In this document: one piece after another, positions 26,719-35,485 of the stretch | Layout of the letters: each line of letters begins with the position of its first letter | How positions within the stretch are numbered: position 1 is the stretch's first letter | Notes under the pieces: generated by a model | Told to the model about the DNA's origin: nothing | What the model saw: only the letters and a program-made list of their open reading frames with translations | The model's database searches: none | Translations under genes and position numbers: made by a program | Source: Chitinophagaceae bacterium | Lineage (GTDB): Bacteria; Bacteroidota; Bacteroidia; Chitinophagales; Chitinophagaceae | Direction of reading: 5' to 3' | DNA length: 64,000 bases | Assembly (NCBI GenBank): GCA_014879565.1 | Contig: JACSRW010000033.1 | Span: 1 to 64,000, forward strand

Positions 26719-28500
26719 TCACTTTACAACAGAAAACTTTATAGCGGATACCTGCTCACCATCTGTCACCTGCATCACATACATACCTTTCTGGAGGCGT
26801 GACAGGTTATTTACGGTGAGACTGTTGATTCCTTCGGCAACCTGGTTCTGCTGGAGCAGAAGCTGGCGGCCGGAGAGGTCAACGATACGAATATGAACAA
26901 TTCCCTTTTTCTCTGCCTGGAAGCGGAGAGTAGCAGCATCGGCACTGATCACAGGATTGGGATTCAGGGCCAGACCGGTCAGGGCTTTTTTCTCTTTGCG
27001 CACCATCACAACAGGACTATAAGTGAATTTACCATCAAGGTCAACCATTTTAAGGCGGTAGTATACCACATCTTCCGTGAGGCTGCTGATATTATCACTT
27101 ACCTGGTAACTGCTGCGGCCGGTATTGCCCAGCGGATTGCGGCTTTCAATACTGCTGTAATCACCGGTTGTTTTTCTTTCCACTTCAAAATGACTGAAGT
27201 TGACTTCATGCTCTGTTTCCCAGTTAACCAGGGTAGTACCGTTGCGGTATGCTGCATTGAAACTGATCAGGGTAACGGGCAGGGTGGACTGGGCCGGGAA
27301 TACATTGGATGCCAGATCCTGCAGACCGGTAGTGGCATAAACCAGGGAGCATTCAACGGTACCTGCAGGTCCGTTGGCGGTGTTCTGGTTTATATAATAG
27401 AGTCCATTACCGGTAGAGAGATAAATGGAACCCAGCAGGTCAAATGCCACCCCGTTCACCGTACCGGTAAAGGGGGCGCCACCGGGAGAGACCAGGTCCC
27501 AGCGTTTGGTAAGCGTGGTATTGGTACCATTGGGGGCACCGATAAAGATTTGAGTGGTGCCGCTGCCATTATTGGCCAGGGCATAGATGTTTCCGGTACC
27601 GGAGATACAAAGATCCCCGTTTTGGAAAGTGGAAATTGCGCCGCCGGATAAAGTTACACTCGGGTCAACCACGGTGATGGTAACCGGGTTCACGCCATTG
27701 GCGGAGAAACGGGCCAGGAAAAGCGTGGTGCCATCGCCGGCAAGGATCCAGCCGGTACCATCGGGCCCCATACCCAGCCGTACAAAACCCAGGCTGTTGG
27801 TAGCAGATCCATTTACATCAATTGTTCCGATACGGGTAACATTGGCGCCGGTGGAGGTGGCGGCAAATACTTCTACCACACCGCCGTTACCGCTGGTATT
27901 GGGCAGCCAGTAGAAATGACCGGTATTGGGTGTGGGGAAAGAGCTGCGACCCAGGGCAGCCGTACTGGTTCCGCCGGTGGTACCACCGGGGAAACTGGGG
28001 GCAAAAATATTGGTCGGTCCGCTGATATAAGTGCCATTTGATACGGCAAATCCGGAGATCTGTGTTCCGTTTGAAGAGGTAGCCCAGATACTGGCAGGAA
28101 CAGGAGCCGAAACAGTCACGGAGGTTGCAGCAGATACTGCGTTCAGTCCGCCACCGCCTTCCTGTACAAAACAGGTAATCTGATAGGTGCCGGCTGTGGG
28201 GAATGTGGCCACTGTAGACGAGTTGTTGCTATTAGTTGTGTTCGGATTGTTGGTGAATGTCACTCCGGCCGGGCTGGAACTCCAGGTATAGGTGAACTGA
28301 CCATTACCACCGGTCCAGAAACTGTTGTTGCTGTTACGGGTAGCGGTGAAATTAATGGTAGCGCCGGCAGTAACATTCTGGGCCGAAGACGGATTCAGTG
28401 TTACGGTCGGACCCTGTGCATTCGCTTGTTGCGAAAGGATGAAGGTGAGGGTGAAAAGGGCGAATAACCCTTTTACGTGGGTAAAAGTTTTCATTCTCAT
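26719..28500 (-). CDS. T9SS-sorted secreted protein with Ig/PKD-like N terminus
   Basis: 593-aa secreted protein. Signal peptide at about 1-28; a PKD/Ig-like domain at about 30-130 (QFTYTWSSSPAGVTF); a Gly/Thr/Asn-rich middle with propeller-like strands (about 135-400); a fibronectin-like module (NWETEHEVNFSHFEVERK, about 425-500); and a C-terminal T9SS type A sorting domain (LALNPNPVISADAATLRF to the end). Low-complexity surface protein; ligand or substrate unknown. ATG 28494 (third codon) is an equally good start. The upstream 251-base gap to paaY shows no clear promoter. Confidence 0.8.
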   Translation of the reverse strand: MRMKTFTHVKGLFALFTLTFILSQQANAQGPTVTLNPSSAQNVTAGATINFTATRNSNNSFWTGGNGQFTYTWSSSPAGVTFTNNPNTTNSNNSSTVATFPTAGTYQITCFVQEGGGGLNAVSAATSVTVSAPVPASIWATSSNGTQISGFAVSNGTYISGPTNIFAPSFPGGTTGGTSTAALGRSSFPTPNTGHFYWLPNTSGNGGVVEVFAATSTGANVTRIGTIDVNGSATNSLGFVRLGMGPDGTGWILAGDGTTLFLARFSANGVNPVTITVVDPSVTLSGGAISTFQNGDLCISGTGNIYALANNGSGTTQIFIGAPNGTNTTLTKRWDLVSPGGAPFTGTVNGVAFDLLGSIYLSTGNGLYYINQNTANGPAGTVECSLVYATTGLQDLASNVFPAQSTLPVTLISFNAAYRNGTTLVNWETEHEVNFSHFEVERKTTGDYSSIESRNPLGNTGRSSYQVSDNISSLTEDVVYYRLKMVDLDGKFTYSPVVMVRKEKKALTGLALNPNPVISADAATLRFQAEKKGIVHIRIVDLSGRQLLLQQNQVAEGINSLTVNNLSRLQKGMYVMQVTDGEQVSAIKFSVVK

Positions 28501-28751
28501 GGTTTTATGTAGTGAAAAAAAATCCTGTGTTCAAATTGGTTTTGAACGATAATGGATGCTCAGGGTCATCGAAGGATTGGAAATAGAAGGTAGACGTAGG
28601 AGAAATTGGACGGATTAACCGTGTTGAATGCTCAGGATTTTCGGAGGATTTGTGGAGATTTGTTGAACAAAAATAATTGCCGGATAGTATTCCTGCAAGT
28701 ATTTACCCGGATTTTTTTTGAAAACCTACGAAATTAAGTATCGTATATTTT

Positions 28752-29342
28752 CTATTTTCTTTTTTTCCAGGTCTGATAATGAGGTATTTCAGTCTTTTTC
28801 CGGGTGGGCATTTTGCGTAAAGGACGGCAGGCGATTAATTCGGTAATACAATCTTTGGGGAGTTGCTGGTATAACTTCGTGCCTTCTGTTTTCCATTTCA
28901 GCATTTCATCACTGACCTGCCGGATGATTTTTCCGGGATTACCTGCTACAACGGAGCGCGGGGGAATAATTTCTCCTTCCCGGATCAGGGTCAGGGCGCC
29001 TACAATACTCTCCTCTCCCAGCAGTACATGATCCATCAGCACACTGTTCATACCTACCAGGCTGTTACGGCCTACGGTAGCTCCGTGAATAATGGCCCCA
29101 TGACCGATATGGGCGCCTTCTTTCAGTAAAACAGTCAGCCCCGGAAACATGTGGATGGTACAGTTTTCCTGCACATTGCATCCGTCTTCCAGGATGATAC
29201 GTCCCCAGTCGCCGCGTAAGGCCGCCCCCGGACCGATATAACAGTTTTTACCGATTAGCACATCACCGGTTACCGCGGCCTGAGGATGTACAAATGAGGA
29301 GGGGTGCACCACCGGTTTTATTCCCTTAAATGCGTAGAACAT
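28752..29342 (-). CDS. paaY: PaaY-like hexapeptide-repeat protein
   Basis: 196-aa left-handed beta-helix protein of the gamma-carbonic-anhydrase-like/PaaY group, with hexapeptide repeats from about 15-130 (AAVTGDVLIGKNCYIGPGAAL in outline) and conserved metal-type histidines in CTIHMFPG and GHGAIIHG. PaaY in other bacteria is a thioesterase that cleans up CoA dead-end products of the phenylacetate pathway. It is the last gene of a minus-strand trio paaG-paaI-paaY, 2 bases after the PaaI stop, which supports the assignment. Confidence 0.88.
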   Translation of the reverse strand: MFYAFKGIKPVVHPSSFVHPQAAVTGDVLIGKNCYIGPGAALRGDWGRIILEDGCNVQENCTIHMFPGLTVLLKEGAHIGHGAIIHGATVGRNSLVGMNSVLMDHVLLGEESIVGALTLIREGEIIPPRSVVAGNPGKIIRQVSDEMLKWKTEGTKLYQQLPKDCITELIACRPLRKMPTRKKTEIPHYQTWKKRK

Positions 29343-29344
29343 GG

Positions 29345-29770
29345 TCAGATCAGTTTTTTATCCGTTCGGTAACAAAGGCCTTTAAAAACCGCTACCACAT
29401 GATCTTTCTGGTTGCGTATTTCGATCAGGTAGAGACCGGTGGATTGTCCGTTGTGCAGTTCTTTTGCCTCTGCTGTCAGCACATCTCCCAGGTGAACGGG
29501 TTTAATAAAATTAATGGATGTATCCAGCGCCACAGAGAGCACATTCCGGTTGTTGCAGGCAAAGGCAAAAGCGCTGTCGGCCAGGGAAAAGGTCACCCCG
29601 CCATGCACAATTCCGAAGCCGTTGACCATTTCTTCGCGGATGGTCATCCGGATCCGGCTGTATCCTTCCCGGATTTCGGTAACCTGGATACCGAGCCAGT
29701 TACTGAAACGGTCTTCCCGCATCAGGTGATCAACTACCGCTGCGGCCAGTTTGTCTTTTTCCGTATGCAT
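29345..29770 (-). CDS. paaI: PaaI-type hotdog thioesterase
   Basis: 141-aa hotdog-fold thioesterase. The family signature is NGFGIVHGGVTFSLADSAFAFACN (about 49-72; catalytic-type Asp in LADSAF). PaaI hydrolyses hydroxyphenylacetyl-CoA and ring-hydroxylated by-products, protecting the CoA pool during phenylacetate degradation. It lies between paaG (5-base gap) and paaY (2-base gap) on the same strand. Confidence 0.92.
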   Translation of the reverse strand: MHTEKDKLAAAVVDHLMREDRFSNWLGIQVTEIREGYSRIRMTIREEMVNGFGIVHGGVTFSLADSAFAFACNNRNVLSVALDTSINFIKPVHLGDVLTAEAKELHNGQSTGLYLIEIRNQKDHVVAVFKGLCYRTDKKLI

Positions 29771-29775
29771 ACGCT

Positions 29776-30549
29776 TTATTTTCCTTTAAAAACAGGTTGT
29801 CTTTTTTCAAGGAAAGCCTGCACTCCTTCCCTGAAATCTTCTGTGGCAGCCGCCCGTTGCTGCAGTTTATCCTCGTTCTGCAGTTGTTCATACAGGGTAT
29901 GGGTGGCCGACCACTGGAGTTCTTTTTTAATCAGGTGCAGGGCCCTGGTGGGCATCGCAGCCAGTGTGGAGGCCAGTTTTTCCGTTTCTTCCGCAAACAG
30001 GTTGTCCTCAAAATACCGGTAAATCATACCGGTTCTTTCGGCTTCTTCCGCGCTGATTTTTTCACCGAGCATCATCCAGGCCATGGCTTTCTGCCAGCCC
30101 ACCAGCCGGGGGAGAAAAAAACTGCCGGCCGTATCCGGTACCAGGCCGATTTTTGAAAAAGCCTGAATAAAGGAAGCGGAACGGGAAGCCACAACGATAT
30201 CACAGCATATAGCCAGGTTGGCGCCTGCGCCGGCGGCTACTCCGTTTACGGCGGCGATCACCGGTTTTTCAAGTTCACGTATACGGGTCACGACCGGATT
30301 ATAATGCTCGCTGAGGATGCGAGCCATACCGGGACCTTCCGGGTCGGTGACTTCTGCGAGGTCCTGTCCCGCGCAAAATGCCTTACCCGCCCCGGTGATC
30401 AGCACACAACGGATCGTTTCATCCCGGCAGGCATCCAGTGTGTTCTGAAGCAGGAGCGCCATTTCCCGGTTAAAGGCGTTGAACTTTTCGGGGCGGTTGA
30501 GGGTGATAAAAGCGATGCTGTTTTCAACCTTCAGTAAAATGGAAGACAT
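29776..30549 (-). CDS. paaG: PaaG, ring-1,2-epoxyphenylacetyl-CoA isomerase
   Basis: 258-aa crotonase-superfamily protein: oxyanion-hole motifs CAGQDL (about 60-65) and NGVAAGAGANLAICCDIV (about 105-122), and the family Asp in GLVPDTAGSF. PaaG converts the ring epoxide made by PaaABCE into an oxepin ring. The open frame runs 25 codons further upstream to 30624, but the conserved N terminus begins MSSILLKVENSIAFITLNRP at 30549. Context with paaI and paaY, and with the epoxidase genes 4.4 kb away, favours PaaG over a generic enoyl-CoA hydratase. Confidence 0.88.
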   Translation of the reverse strand: MSSILLKVENSIAFITLNRPEKFNAFNREMALLLQNTLDACRDETIRCVLITGAGKAFCAGQDLAEVTDPEGPGMARILSEHYNPVVTRIRELEKPVIAAVNGVAAGAGANLAICCDIVVASRSASFIQAFSKIGLVPDTAGSFFLPRLVGWQKAMAWMMLGEKISAEEAERTGMIYRYFEDNLFAEETEKLASTLAAMPTRALHLIKKELQWSATHTLYEQLQNEDKLQQRAAATEDFREGVQAFLEKRQPVFKGK

Positions 30550-30617
30550 GGCCAACTGAATTTTAAGCAAATTACCAAAGATTCGGGTATCAGGCCTGCA
30601 GGTCTTTGGGCTTGCTT

Positions 30618-30639
30618 CAATCACCTTTCCGGGTGATTG
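30618..30639. promoter_or_regulatory. Inverted repeat overlapping the kinase promoter
   Basis: Perfect 8-bp inverted repeat CAATCACC / GGTGATTG with a 6-base spacer, lying between the divergent paaG and sensor-kinase genes. Its right arm contains the -33 TTG of the kinase promoter, as expected for an operator. A related half-site AATCACC recurs at 33463-33469. Confidence 0.5.
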
Positions 30640-30665
30640 CCGTTATATCCGGAACCCTATTTTTG
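30637..30665 (+). promoter_or_regulatory. Promoter of the sensor-kinase operon
   Basis: TTG at 30637-30639, 18 bases, then TATTTTTG at 30658-30665 (exact TAnnTTTG). Predicted transcription start near 30671, about 30 bases before the ATG at 30701. Confidence 0.6.
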
Positions 30666-30700
30666 GTACCGGTAAATTCTTTCTATTTTAGGGAACAGCG

Positions 30701-32824
30701 ATGAGAAGACTGGTTATTGGCATATACCAGGTGTTTTTTTTGATCCGTACCGGGTACGGACAGGATTTTCATGCCGGGATTAATGCGCTGAAAACAGACA
30801 GGGAAAGGGCAGAGAAATGGCTGGAGCTGGGTGAAAGATATTTTTTTAAGCCCCGTTATGACAGTGCACTCTATTGTTACAATTCCGGATTTCCCTATGC
30901 CGTAAAATCGGGGGACCAGTTACTCGCCGGACGTTTTCTCATGGGGAAATCAGCTGTAAGTACAATGCTCGGCCGATTCAGGGAAACCCTCTATTATGCG
31001 CGGCAGGCTGAACCCTATGTAATGGCCACCCGGGAATACCAGCTGCTTTTCGGGTATTATATGCACCGGGCGAACGGGCATAATTTCCTGCAACAAAAAG
31101 ATTCAGCGCTGTATTTCTACCACCAGGCAGAATTGCTGAATAATGCTGAAAAGCCGAATGAAAACTGGCGGGTTTACCTGGCAATGGGGCAACTGTACAG
31201 CGAAGCAGATAATTTCAATGCGGCCGAGTTATATTTTAAAAAGGCCCATAAGATGACTGCCGGCTCCGGTAAAGCTGATCATGGATATGTGCTGATGCTG
31301 TTTATTAACATGTATAATACATGGGGAAAAAAGGCGGAAACGGAACAATTGCGAAAAGAGTATACTGCATTTCAGGCAGAACAGAAAAGATTAAATTCAG
31401 TTGACCCTATTTCCGGCATTTTAACAGCGCTTGCCGGAGAGGATGGATTTGAGCCAAAAAACGGACCATTCAATGGTTCTGACCTGGATAAAATCCTGGC
31501 CAATTCAAGGATGATTGATAAACTGGAAAAAGCCGGCCGGCTGGAAGAGGCCCTTCAGCTATCAAGGGAAAATGAACGGTTGTCGGTCAGGCTTGAAAAC
31601 CCGGGCTACCGGTATTATTCCGTCAGGAGAAGTTTCAGTCTGCTCAAATTACTGCAGCGTGACCGGGAAGCGGCGGCCCTGGCAGATACCCTTATTGTAT
31701 TGCGGGACACAGTGCTGGAAAAACAACGACGGGATCAGTTATATGAAATACAGGCAAAATTTGATACGGAGCGAAAACAAAAAGAGATTGAACTGCTGAC
31801 TTCCCGTCAGCTATTGAGTGACCGGGAAATAGAAGTCCTGAATTCTCAAAATGCGCTAAAGGAAAAAACCATTGCACTTTTATCCGCGGATAAAGAACTT
31901 TCTTCTTTAAAACTGCATCAGGAACTTACGGGACGGGAAGCACTGGAAAGAGAAAACAGGCTGATGGATTCCATTGTCCACAAAGAGAAGAATTACAGTC
32001 TTTCTCTGATTCGTGAAAAAGAGATGGATAAGAAGCTCAATGCTTTGCTGGAAGGAGAAAATAAAAAAAGGGAAGCGGAGCTGAAGCGTGAGAAAAGACT
32101 CCGGGTTATACTGACTGCCGGCGGAGGGCTTCTTTTGCTTTCCGGACTTGTCATTGGACTGATGTACCGGAAACAGCGGGTAAAAAGCAGGATAATCCAG
32201 CAGCAGGCTGATGACCTGGAGATACTCATGAAGGAGATTCATCACCGGGTGAAAAACAATATGCAGATCGTTAGCAGCCTGCTGGATCTTCAGAGTCTGT
32301 CCATCGTGGATTTGCAGGCCGCAGAAGCAGTGAAAGAGGGAAAGAACCGGGTGCAAAGTATGGCCCTGATTCATCAGAATCTTTATACAGAAAATAACCT
32401 GAAAGGAATCCGCACGGCGCCGTATATCCGTCAGCTCCTGCAAAACCTTTGTAGTTCATATAACAGTAACCGGGATGAAATAAATATCAGCACGGATATT
32501 GAAGACCTGAATCTGGATATTGATACGATGATACCTCTTGGACTGATACTGAATGAAATGCTGACCAATTCATTCAAATATGGATTACGGGAGAACCATG
32601 CCGGTAAACTGGAAATTACCCTCCGTCGCAATGGCGATGCATTATTATTAAGGGTAAAGGATAATGGTCCGGGTTTTCCGGCCGGTATTGATTTCAGAAC
32701 CTCTCCCTCATTCGGATTAAAAATGATAAGGGCCTTTGCCCAGAAACTGAAGGCGACCCTCGATATGCGCAATGAAGAAGGGGCCCTGGTGGAATTATGT
32801 ATTCAAAAATTCGCGCTGGCATGA
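30701..32824 (+). CDS. TPR sensor histidine kinase (HisKA_2 type)
   Basis: 707-aa kinase. A signal-like N terminus (1-20) precedes TPR repeats (about 20-330), a long charged coiled coil (about 335-465), one transmembrane helix (about 469-489), a HisKA_2 phosphoacceptor region with KEIHHRVKNNMQ (His514/His515) and a C-terminal HATPase_c domain (N box NEMLTNSFKYG; DNGPGFP). The sensor part is thus periplasmic and the kinase cytoplasmic. Its stop overlaps the response-regulator ATG (ATGA), so the pair is translationally coupled. It is transcribed opposite to the paa genes that flank it. Signal unknown. Confidence 0.92.
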   Translation: MRRLVIGIYQVFFLIRTGYGQDFHAGINALKTDRERAEKWLELGERYFFKPRYDSALYCYNSGFPYAVKSGDQLLAGRFLMGKSAVSTMLGRFRETLYYARQAEPYVMATREYQLLFGYYMHRANGHNFLQQKDSALYFYHQAELLNNAEKPNENWRVYLAMGQLYSEADNFNAAELYFKKAHKMTAGSGKADHGYVLMLFINMYNTWGKKAETEQLRKEYTAFQAEQKRLNSVDPISGILTALAGEDGFEPKNGPFNGSDLDKILANSRMIDKLEKAGRLEEALQLSRENERLSVRLENPGYRYYSVRRSFSLLKLLQRDREAAALADTLIVLRDTVLEKQRRDQLYEIQAKFDTERKQKEIELLTSRQLLSDREIEVLNSQNALKEKTIALLSADKELSSLKLHQELTGREALERENRLMDSIVHKEKNYSLSLIREKEMDKKLNALLEGENKKREAELKREKRLRVILTAGGGLLLLSGLVIGLMYRKQRVKSRIIQQQADDLEILMKEIHHRVKNNMQIVSSLLDLQSLSIVDLQAAEAVKEGKNRVQSMALIHQNLYTENNLKGIRTAPYIRQLLQNLCSSYNSNRDEINISTDIEDLNLDIDTMIPLGLILNEMLTNSFKYGLRENHAGKLEITLRRNGDALLLRVKDNGPGFPAGIDFRTSPSFGLKMIRAFAQKLKATLDMRNEEGALVELCIQKFALA

Positions 32825-33444
32825 GCAGATTACGTATTCTGATTGTAGAAGACGAACCGGTAATCGCGGAACATATCGCGGCCTACCTGAACAACGCGGA
32901 TTTTGAGGTTTCCGCTGTTGTTTATGATATGGAAGAGGCCAAAAAGGAAATGGAAACCAATACCCCGGATGCGGCAATCCTGGATATTAATCTGCAGTCA
33001 GCAAACGACGGTATTGACCTGGCAGGCTGGATTAACGGGAGGTACCGGTTGCCCTTTCTGTTTCTGACGGCTCATGCGGATAAGTACACGCTGGAACGGG
33101 CCAAAAAAGTAAAACCGGCCGGGTATATTGTGAAACCATTTAATGAAAGTACCCTTCAGGCTTCGCTGGAAATTGCGATCAGTAATTATGCCCAGGAGCA
33201 AAATCATGACCAGCCACTTCTCCGGCCGGATAAAATTAACCGCCGCTTGCTTTCTCCCCTTTCAGAACGGGAGCTGGAAGTGGCGCAGCTGGTTTATTAT
33301 GGTATAACCAACACACAGATCACAGAGCGGTTATTTGTTTCAGTGAATACAGTGAAAACACATCTCAAAAATATTTACCTGAAACTCGATGTCAATACCC
33401 GGGTGGGTATGATCAGCCGACTCCGGGAGCTGATGCAGGAGTAG
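32821..33444 (+). CDS. LuxR-type response regulator
   Basis: 207-aa two-component regulator. The receiver domain covers about 1-120, with acidic pocket Glu10/Asp11, phosphoacceptor Asp55 (AAILDIN) and Lys104 (IVKPF). The LuxR-type helix-turn-helix is at about 143-205 (LSERELEVAQLVYYG, SVNTVKTHLKNIYLKL). It is the cognate partner of the kinase upstream, sharing the overlap ATGA at 32821. Likely targets are its own operon and the secreted-protein gene downstream, where palindromes occur, but this is inference. Confidence 0.94.
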   Translation: MSRLRILIVEDEPVIAEHIAAYLNNADFEVSAVVYDMEEAKKEMETNTPDAAILDINLQSANDGIDLAGWINGRYRLPFLFLTAHADKYTLERAKKVKPAGYIVKPFNESTLQASLEIAISNYAQEQNHDQPLLRPDKINRRLLSPLSERELEVAQLVYYGITNTQITERLFVSVNTVKTHLKNIYLKLDVNTRVGMISRLRELMQE

Positions 33445-33509
33445 AAACGGTCAGCTGTAAAAAATCACCCGATTGTGTGAACGAAGGGCAGCAGTAAGGT
33501 TGAAATTTT

Positions 33510-33529
33510 ACTGTATAAACTTATACAGT
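33510..33529. promoter_or_regulatory. 20-bp palindrome abutting a start codon
   Basis: Perfect 9-bp arms ACTGTATAA and TTATACAGT separated by AC, ending at the base just before the ATG at 33530. It may be an operator or an RNA hairpin that masks the start codon. Confidence 0.55.
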
Positions 33530-34639
33530 ATGAAAAGAATATTTTTTCTCCTCTTTACCCTGCTGACTTTTAATACAGCCACCAGGGCCCAGACCTGCCA
33601 GAGTCTTTTTTCCGGAGCGGAAAGGATCTTTAATAACCTTTCCGTTGAGTTCATAAAATTCAGGATGGATATTGCCCAGGTATTTGTGGAAATTATTATA
33701 CCCGGTAAAGACAACGGGGGCAAGGCAATGGACGATGCCTTTGACAGGGCAACCCAGATGCAGATTGATTTGTACAAATCCTACGGCATTCTGTCCGGGC
33801 AGAGTAACATGACAATCGGGGCTGTAGACCTGATTGTGCCCCTTAAAAAATGGACGGGCGACCTCTATACGGAAAGGACGTTCCGGATTCTCAACTCCCC
33901 TTATGATAAAATTGTCATTAAGATTAAAAAAACCGGAGGTAAAAGGGGGATGAAATTTAAGGCATGTGCCAAATACAGTAACGGTTCTCCCTACGACGAT
34001 AAAAGCGGTTCCATTGATAAAGACGCTGATGGTGCAGAACGAACCATCACCTTTGCAAAAAACATGGTAGACAAGAATATATCCCTTCACCTTGTGGCAG
34101 AAGGCGGATTTGTGACAGACAAATGTGATTATACGCTCAGCATTGAAGGTTACTTTGATGAAGGAGAAATGCAGAAGATATATGATGAGAACAACAAAGG
34201 CGGAAAAGACAAGGGGAAACAGAAAGACGGAAATAAGAACGGTCAGCAAAAGAATCCGCCTCAGCCAGCGGTTAAGCAGGGCCCGGCGGTACAACAGTCC
34301 GTTAAACCCGGAACCGTTCCGGAAAAAACCACTCAGGAAGCGGTCTATCAAAACATTGAATCAGACAATAGTCAGGGAAGGACAAACAATCCTTCTGCAG
34401 CTAATAGTGGTAACCGGAAAAACCGGCCTGCCGGTCAGACTAAACTGGATGACCTTAAGAATCCGTTTGACAGTACCCGTAAAGTAAACCAGGGGCCCGG
34501 CCGGAATCCCGCAACACAACAGCAACGGAATAACGGACGCCGCCAGCTTGCGGCAACGCAGACTGAAAACGAAGTAAAAGACAGTTTGCGCAAACCCGGT
34601 AACAGACAGGGAGCCGGAATGCGCAGAAACCGTCAATAA
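33530..34639 (+). CDS. Secreted protein with Lys/Asn/Gln/Arg-rich tail, unknown function
   Basis: 369-aa exported protein: signal peptide (1-20, TRAQ), a folded N-terminal region (about 21-215) that I do not recognise, and a low-complexity hydrophilic tail (about 216-369) rich in Lys, Gln, Asn, Pro and Arg. The first ATG of the open frame is not used: the frame opens at 33473, but only ATG 33530 gives a signal peptide. It follows the response-regulator gene and is followed by a small lipoprotein gene, suggesting a four-gene cassette. The basic tail could bind polyanions such as DNA or polysaccharide (inference). Confidence 0.7.
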   Translation: MKRIFFLLFTLLTFNTATRAQTCQSLFSGAERIFNNLSVEFIKFRMDIAQVFVEIIIPGKDNGGKAMDDAFDRATQMQIDLYKSYGILSGQSNMTIGAVDLIVPLKKWTGDLYTERTFRILNSPYDKIVIKIKKTGGKRGMKFKACAKYSNGSPYDDKSGSIDKDADGAERTITFAKNMVDKNISLHLVAEGGFVTDKCDYTLSIEGYFDEGEMQKIYDENNKGGKDKGKQKDGNKNGQQKNPPQPAVKQGPAVQQSVKPGTVPEKTTQEAVYQNIESDNSQGRTNNPSAANSGNRKNRPAGQTKLDDLKNPFDSTRKVNQGPGRNPATQQQRNNGRRQLAATQTENEVKDSLRKPGNRQGAGMRRNRQ

Positions 34640-34663
34640 TGAATAACCCGAAAATAAATACAC

Positions 34664-34951
34664 ATGCGAAAAGTTATTAGTTCCCTCTTTATCCTGATGA
34701 TTCTGGCAGCCTGCGGCGGGGCCGGGGATGCTTACCCCAAACAGGTCAGAGAAAACTTTGTCAAAAGTTGTGCTGCAAAGGCAAACGGAAAGACAACACT
34801 CTGTGACTGTATATTTGAAAAAATCAGTGCCCGTTTTACATACCGTGAATTCCTTGCCATTGAAACAGAAATGAAAAAAGGCGGACAAGCGACGGAGTTT
34901 TTACGTTTTGTGGATTCTGCCACACGCTCCTGTATGGTTCCGGCCCGTTAA
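34664..34951 (+). CDS. Small cysteine-containing lipoprotein
   Basis: 95-aa lipoprotein with a lipobox ending at Cys17 (ILAACGG). Four further cysteines occur in the mature part (KSCAAK, LCDCIF, RSCMV), which could form two disulphides. It starts 24 bases after the secreted-protein gene. No family recognised. It is the last gene of the plus-strand cassette; paaD ends 27 bases further on the opposite strand. Confidence 0.7.
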   Translation: MRKVISSLFILMILAACGGAGDAYPKQVRENFVKSCAAKANGKTTLCDCIFEKISARFTYREFLAIETEMKKGGQATEFLRFVDSATRSCMVPAR

Positions 34952-34978
34952 CGGAAGGGCCGGTACGGAGGCTTGCGG

Positions 34979-35485
34979 TCAATGGCATTTAAAATAATCA
35001 AAGGGTTCCTTACAGTCTTCACACCTGTAAAGGGCTTTGCAGGCCGTACTGCCAAACTCACTGATCCTGGCGGTATGCCAGCTGCCGCAATGCGGACATT
35101 GAACAGCCTCATCCGGCGCAAAGAGTTCGTCCCGGCATACCTGCTGCCTCGGATTGGGCGGAGCAATGCCATAGGCTTTAAGTTTTTCTTTGCCTGCCTC
35201 TGTCATCCAGTCGGTGGTCCAGGCGGGACTGAGGACAAACCGGACCTCCGCGCCGGGGTAGCCCTGGGCGGAGAGTTCCATTTTAATACTGGCTGCAATC
35301 ATATCCATCGCCGGACAACCGGAGTACGTAGGTGTGATGCTGATGACCCAGGTACCGGCTTCTTCCTTCACTTCCCGTACTATGCCCATATCCGTGATAC
35401 TAAGCACCGGTATTTCCGGGTCGTGGATCTGTTCCAGCACCCTGCGGATTTTTATTTCGTTGCTGTTTTCCATATGGGTTACCAT
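34979..35485 (-). CDS. paaD: PaaD, phenylacetyl-CoA epoxidase assembly protein
   Basis: 168-aa protein with an N-terminal MIP18/DUF59-like domain (about 8-95; IHDPEIPVLSITDMGIV, YSGCPAMDMI) and a C-terminal zinc-ribbon-like part with CPHC and CEDC pairs (about 130-165). PaaD (PaaJ in some schemes) is needed to mature the iron centres of the PaaABCE epoxidase. The start ATG at 35485 overlaps the paaC stop by 7 bases; ATG 35473 is an alternative. Confidence 0.92.
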   Translation of the reverse strand: MVTHMENSNEIKIRRVLEQIHDPEIPVLSITDMGIVREVKEEAGTWVISITPTYSGCPAMDMIAASIKMELSAQGYPGAEVRFVLSPAWTTDWMTEAGKEKLKAYGIAPPNPRQQVCRDELFAPDEAVQCPHCGSWHTARISEFGSTACKALYRCEDCKEPFDYFKCH

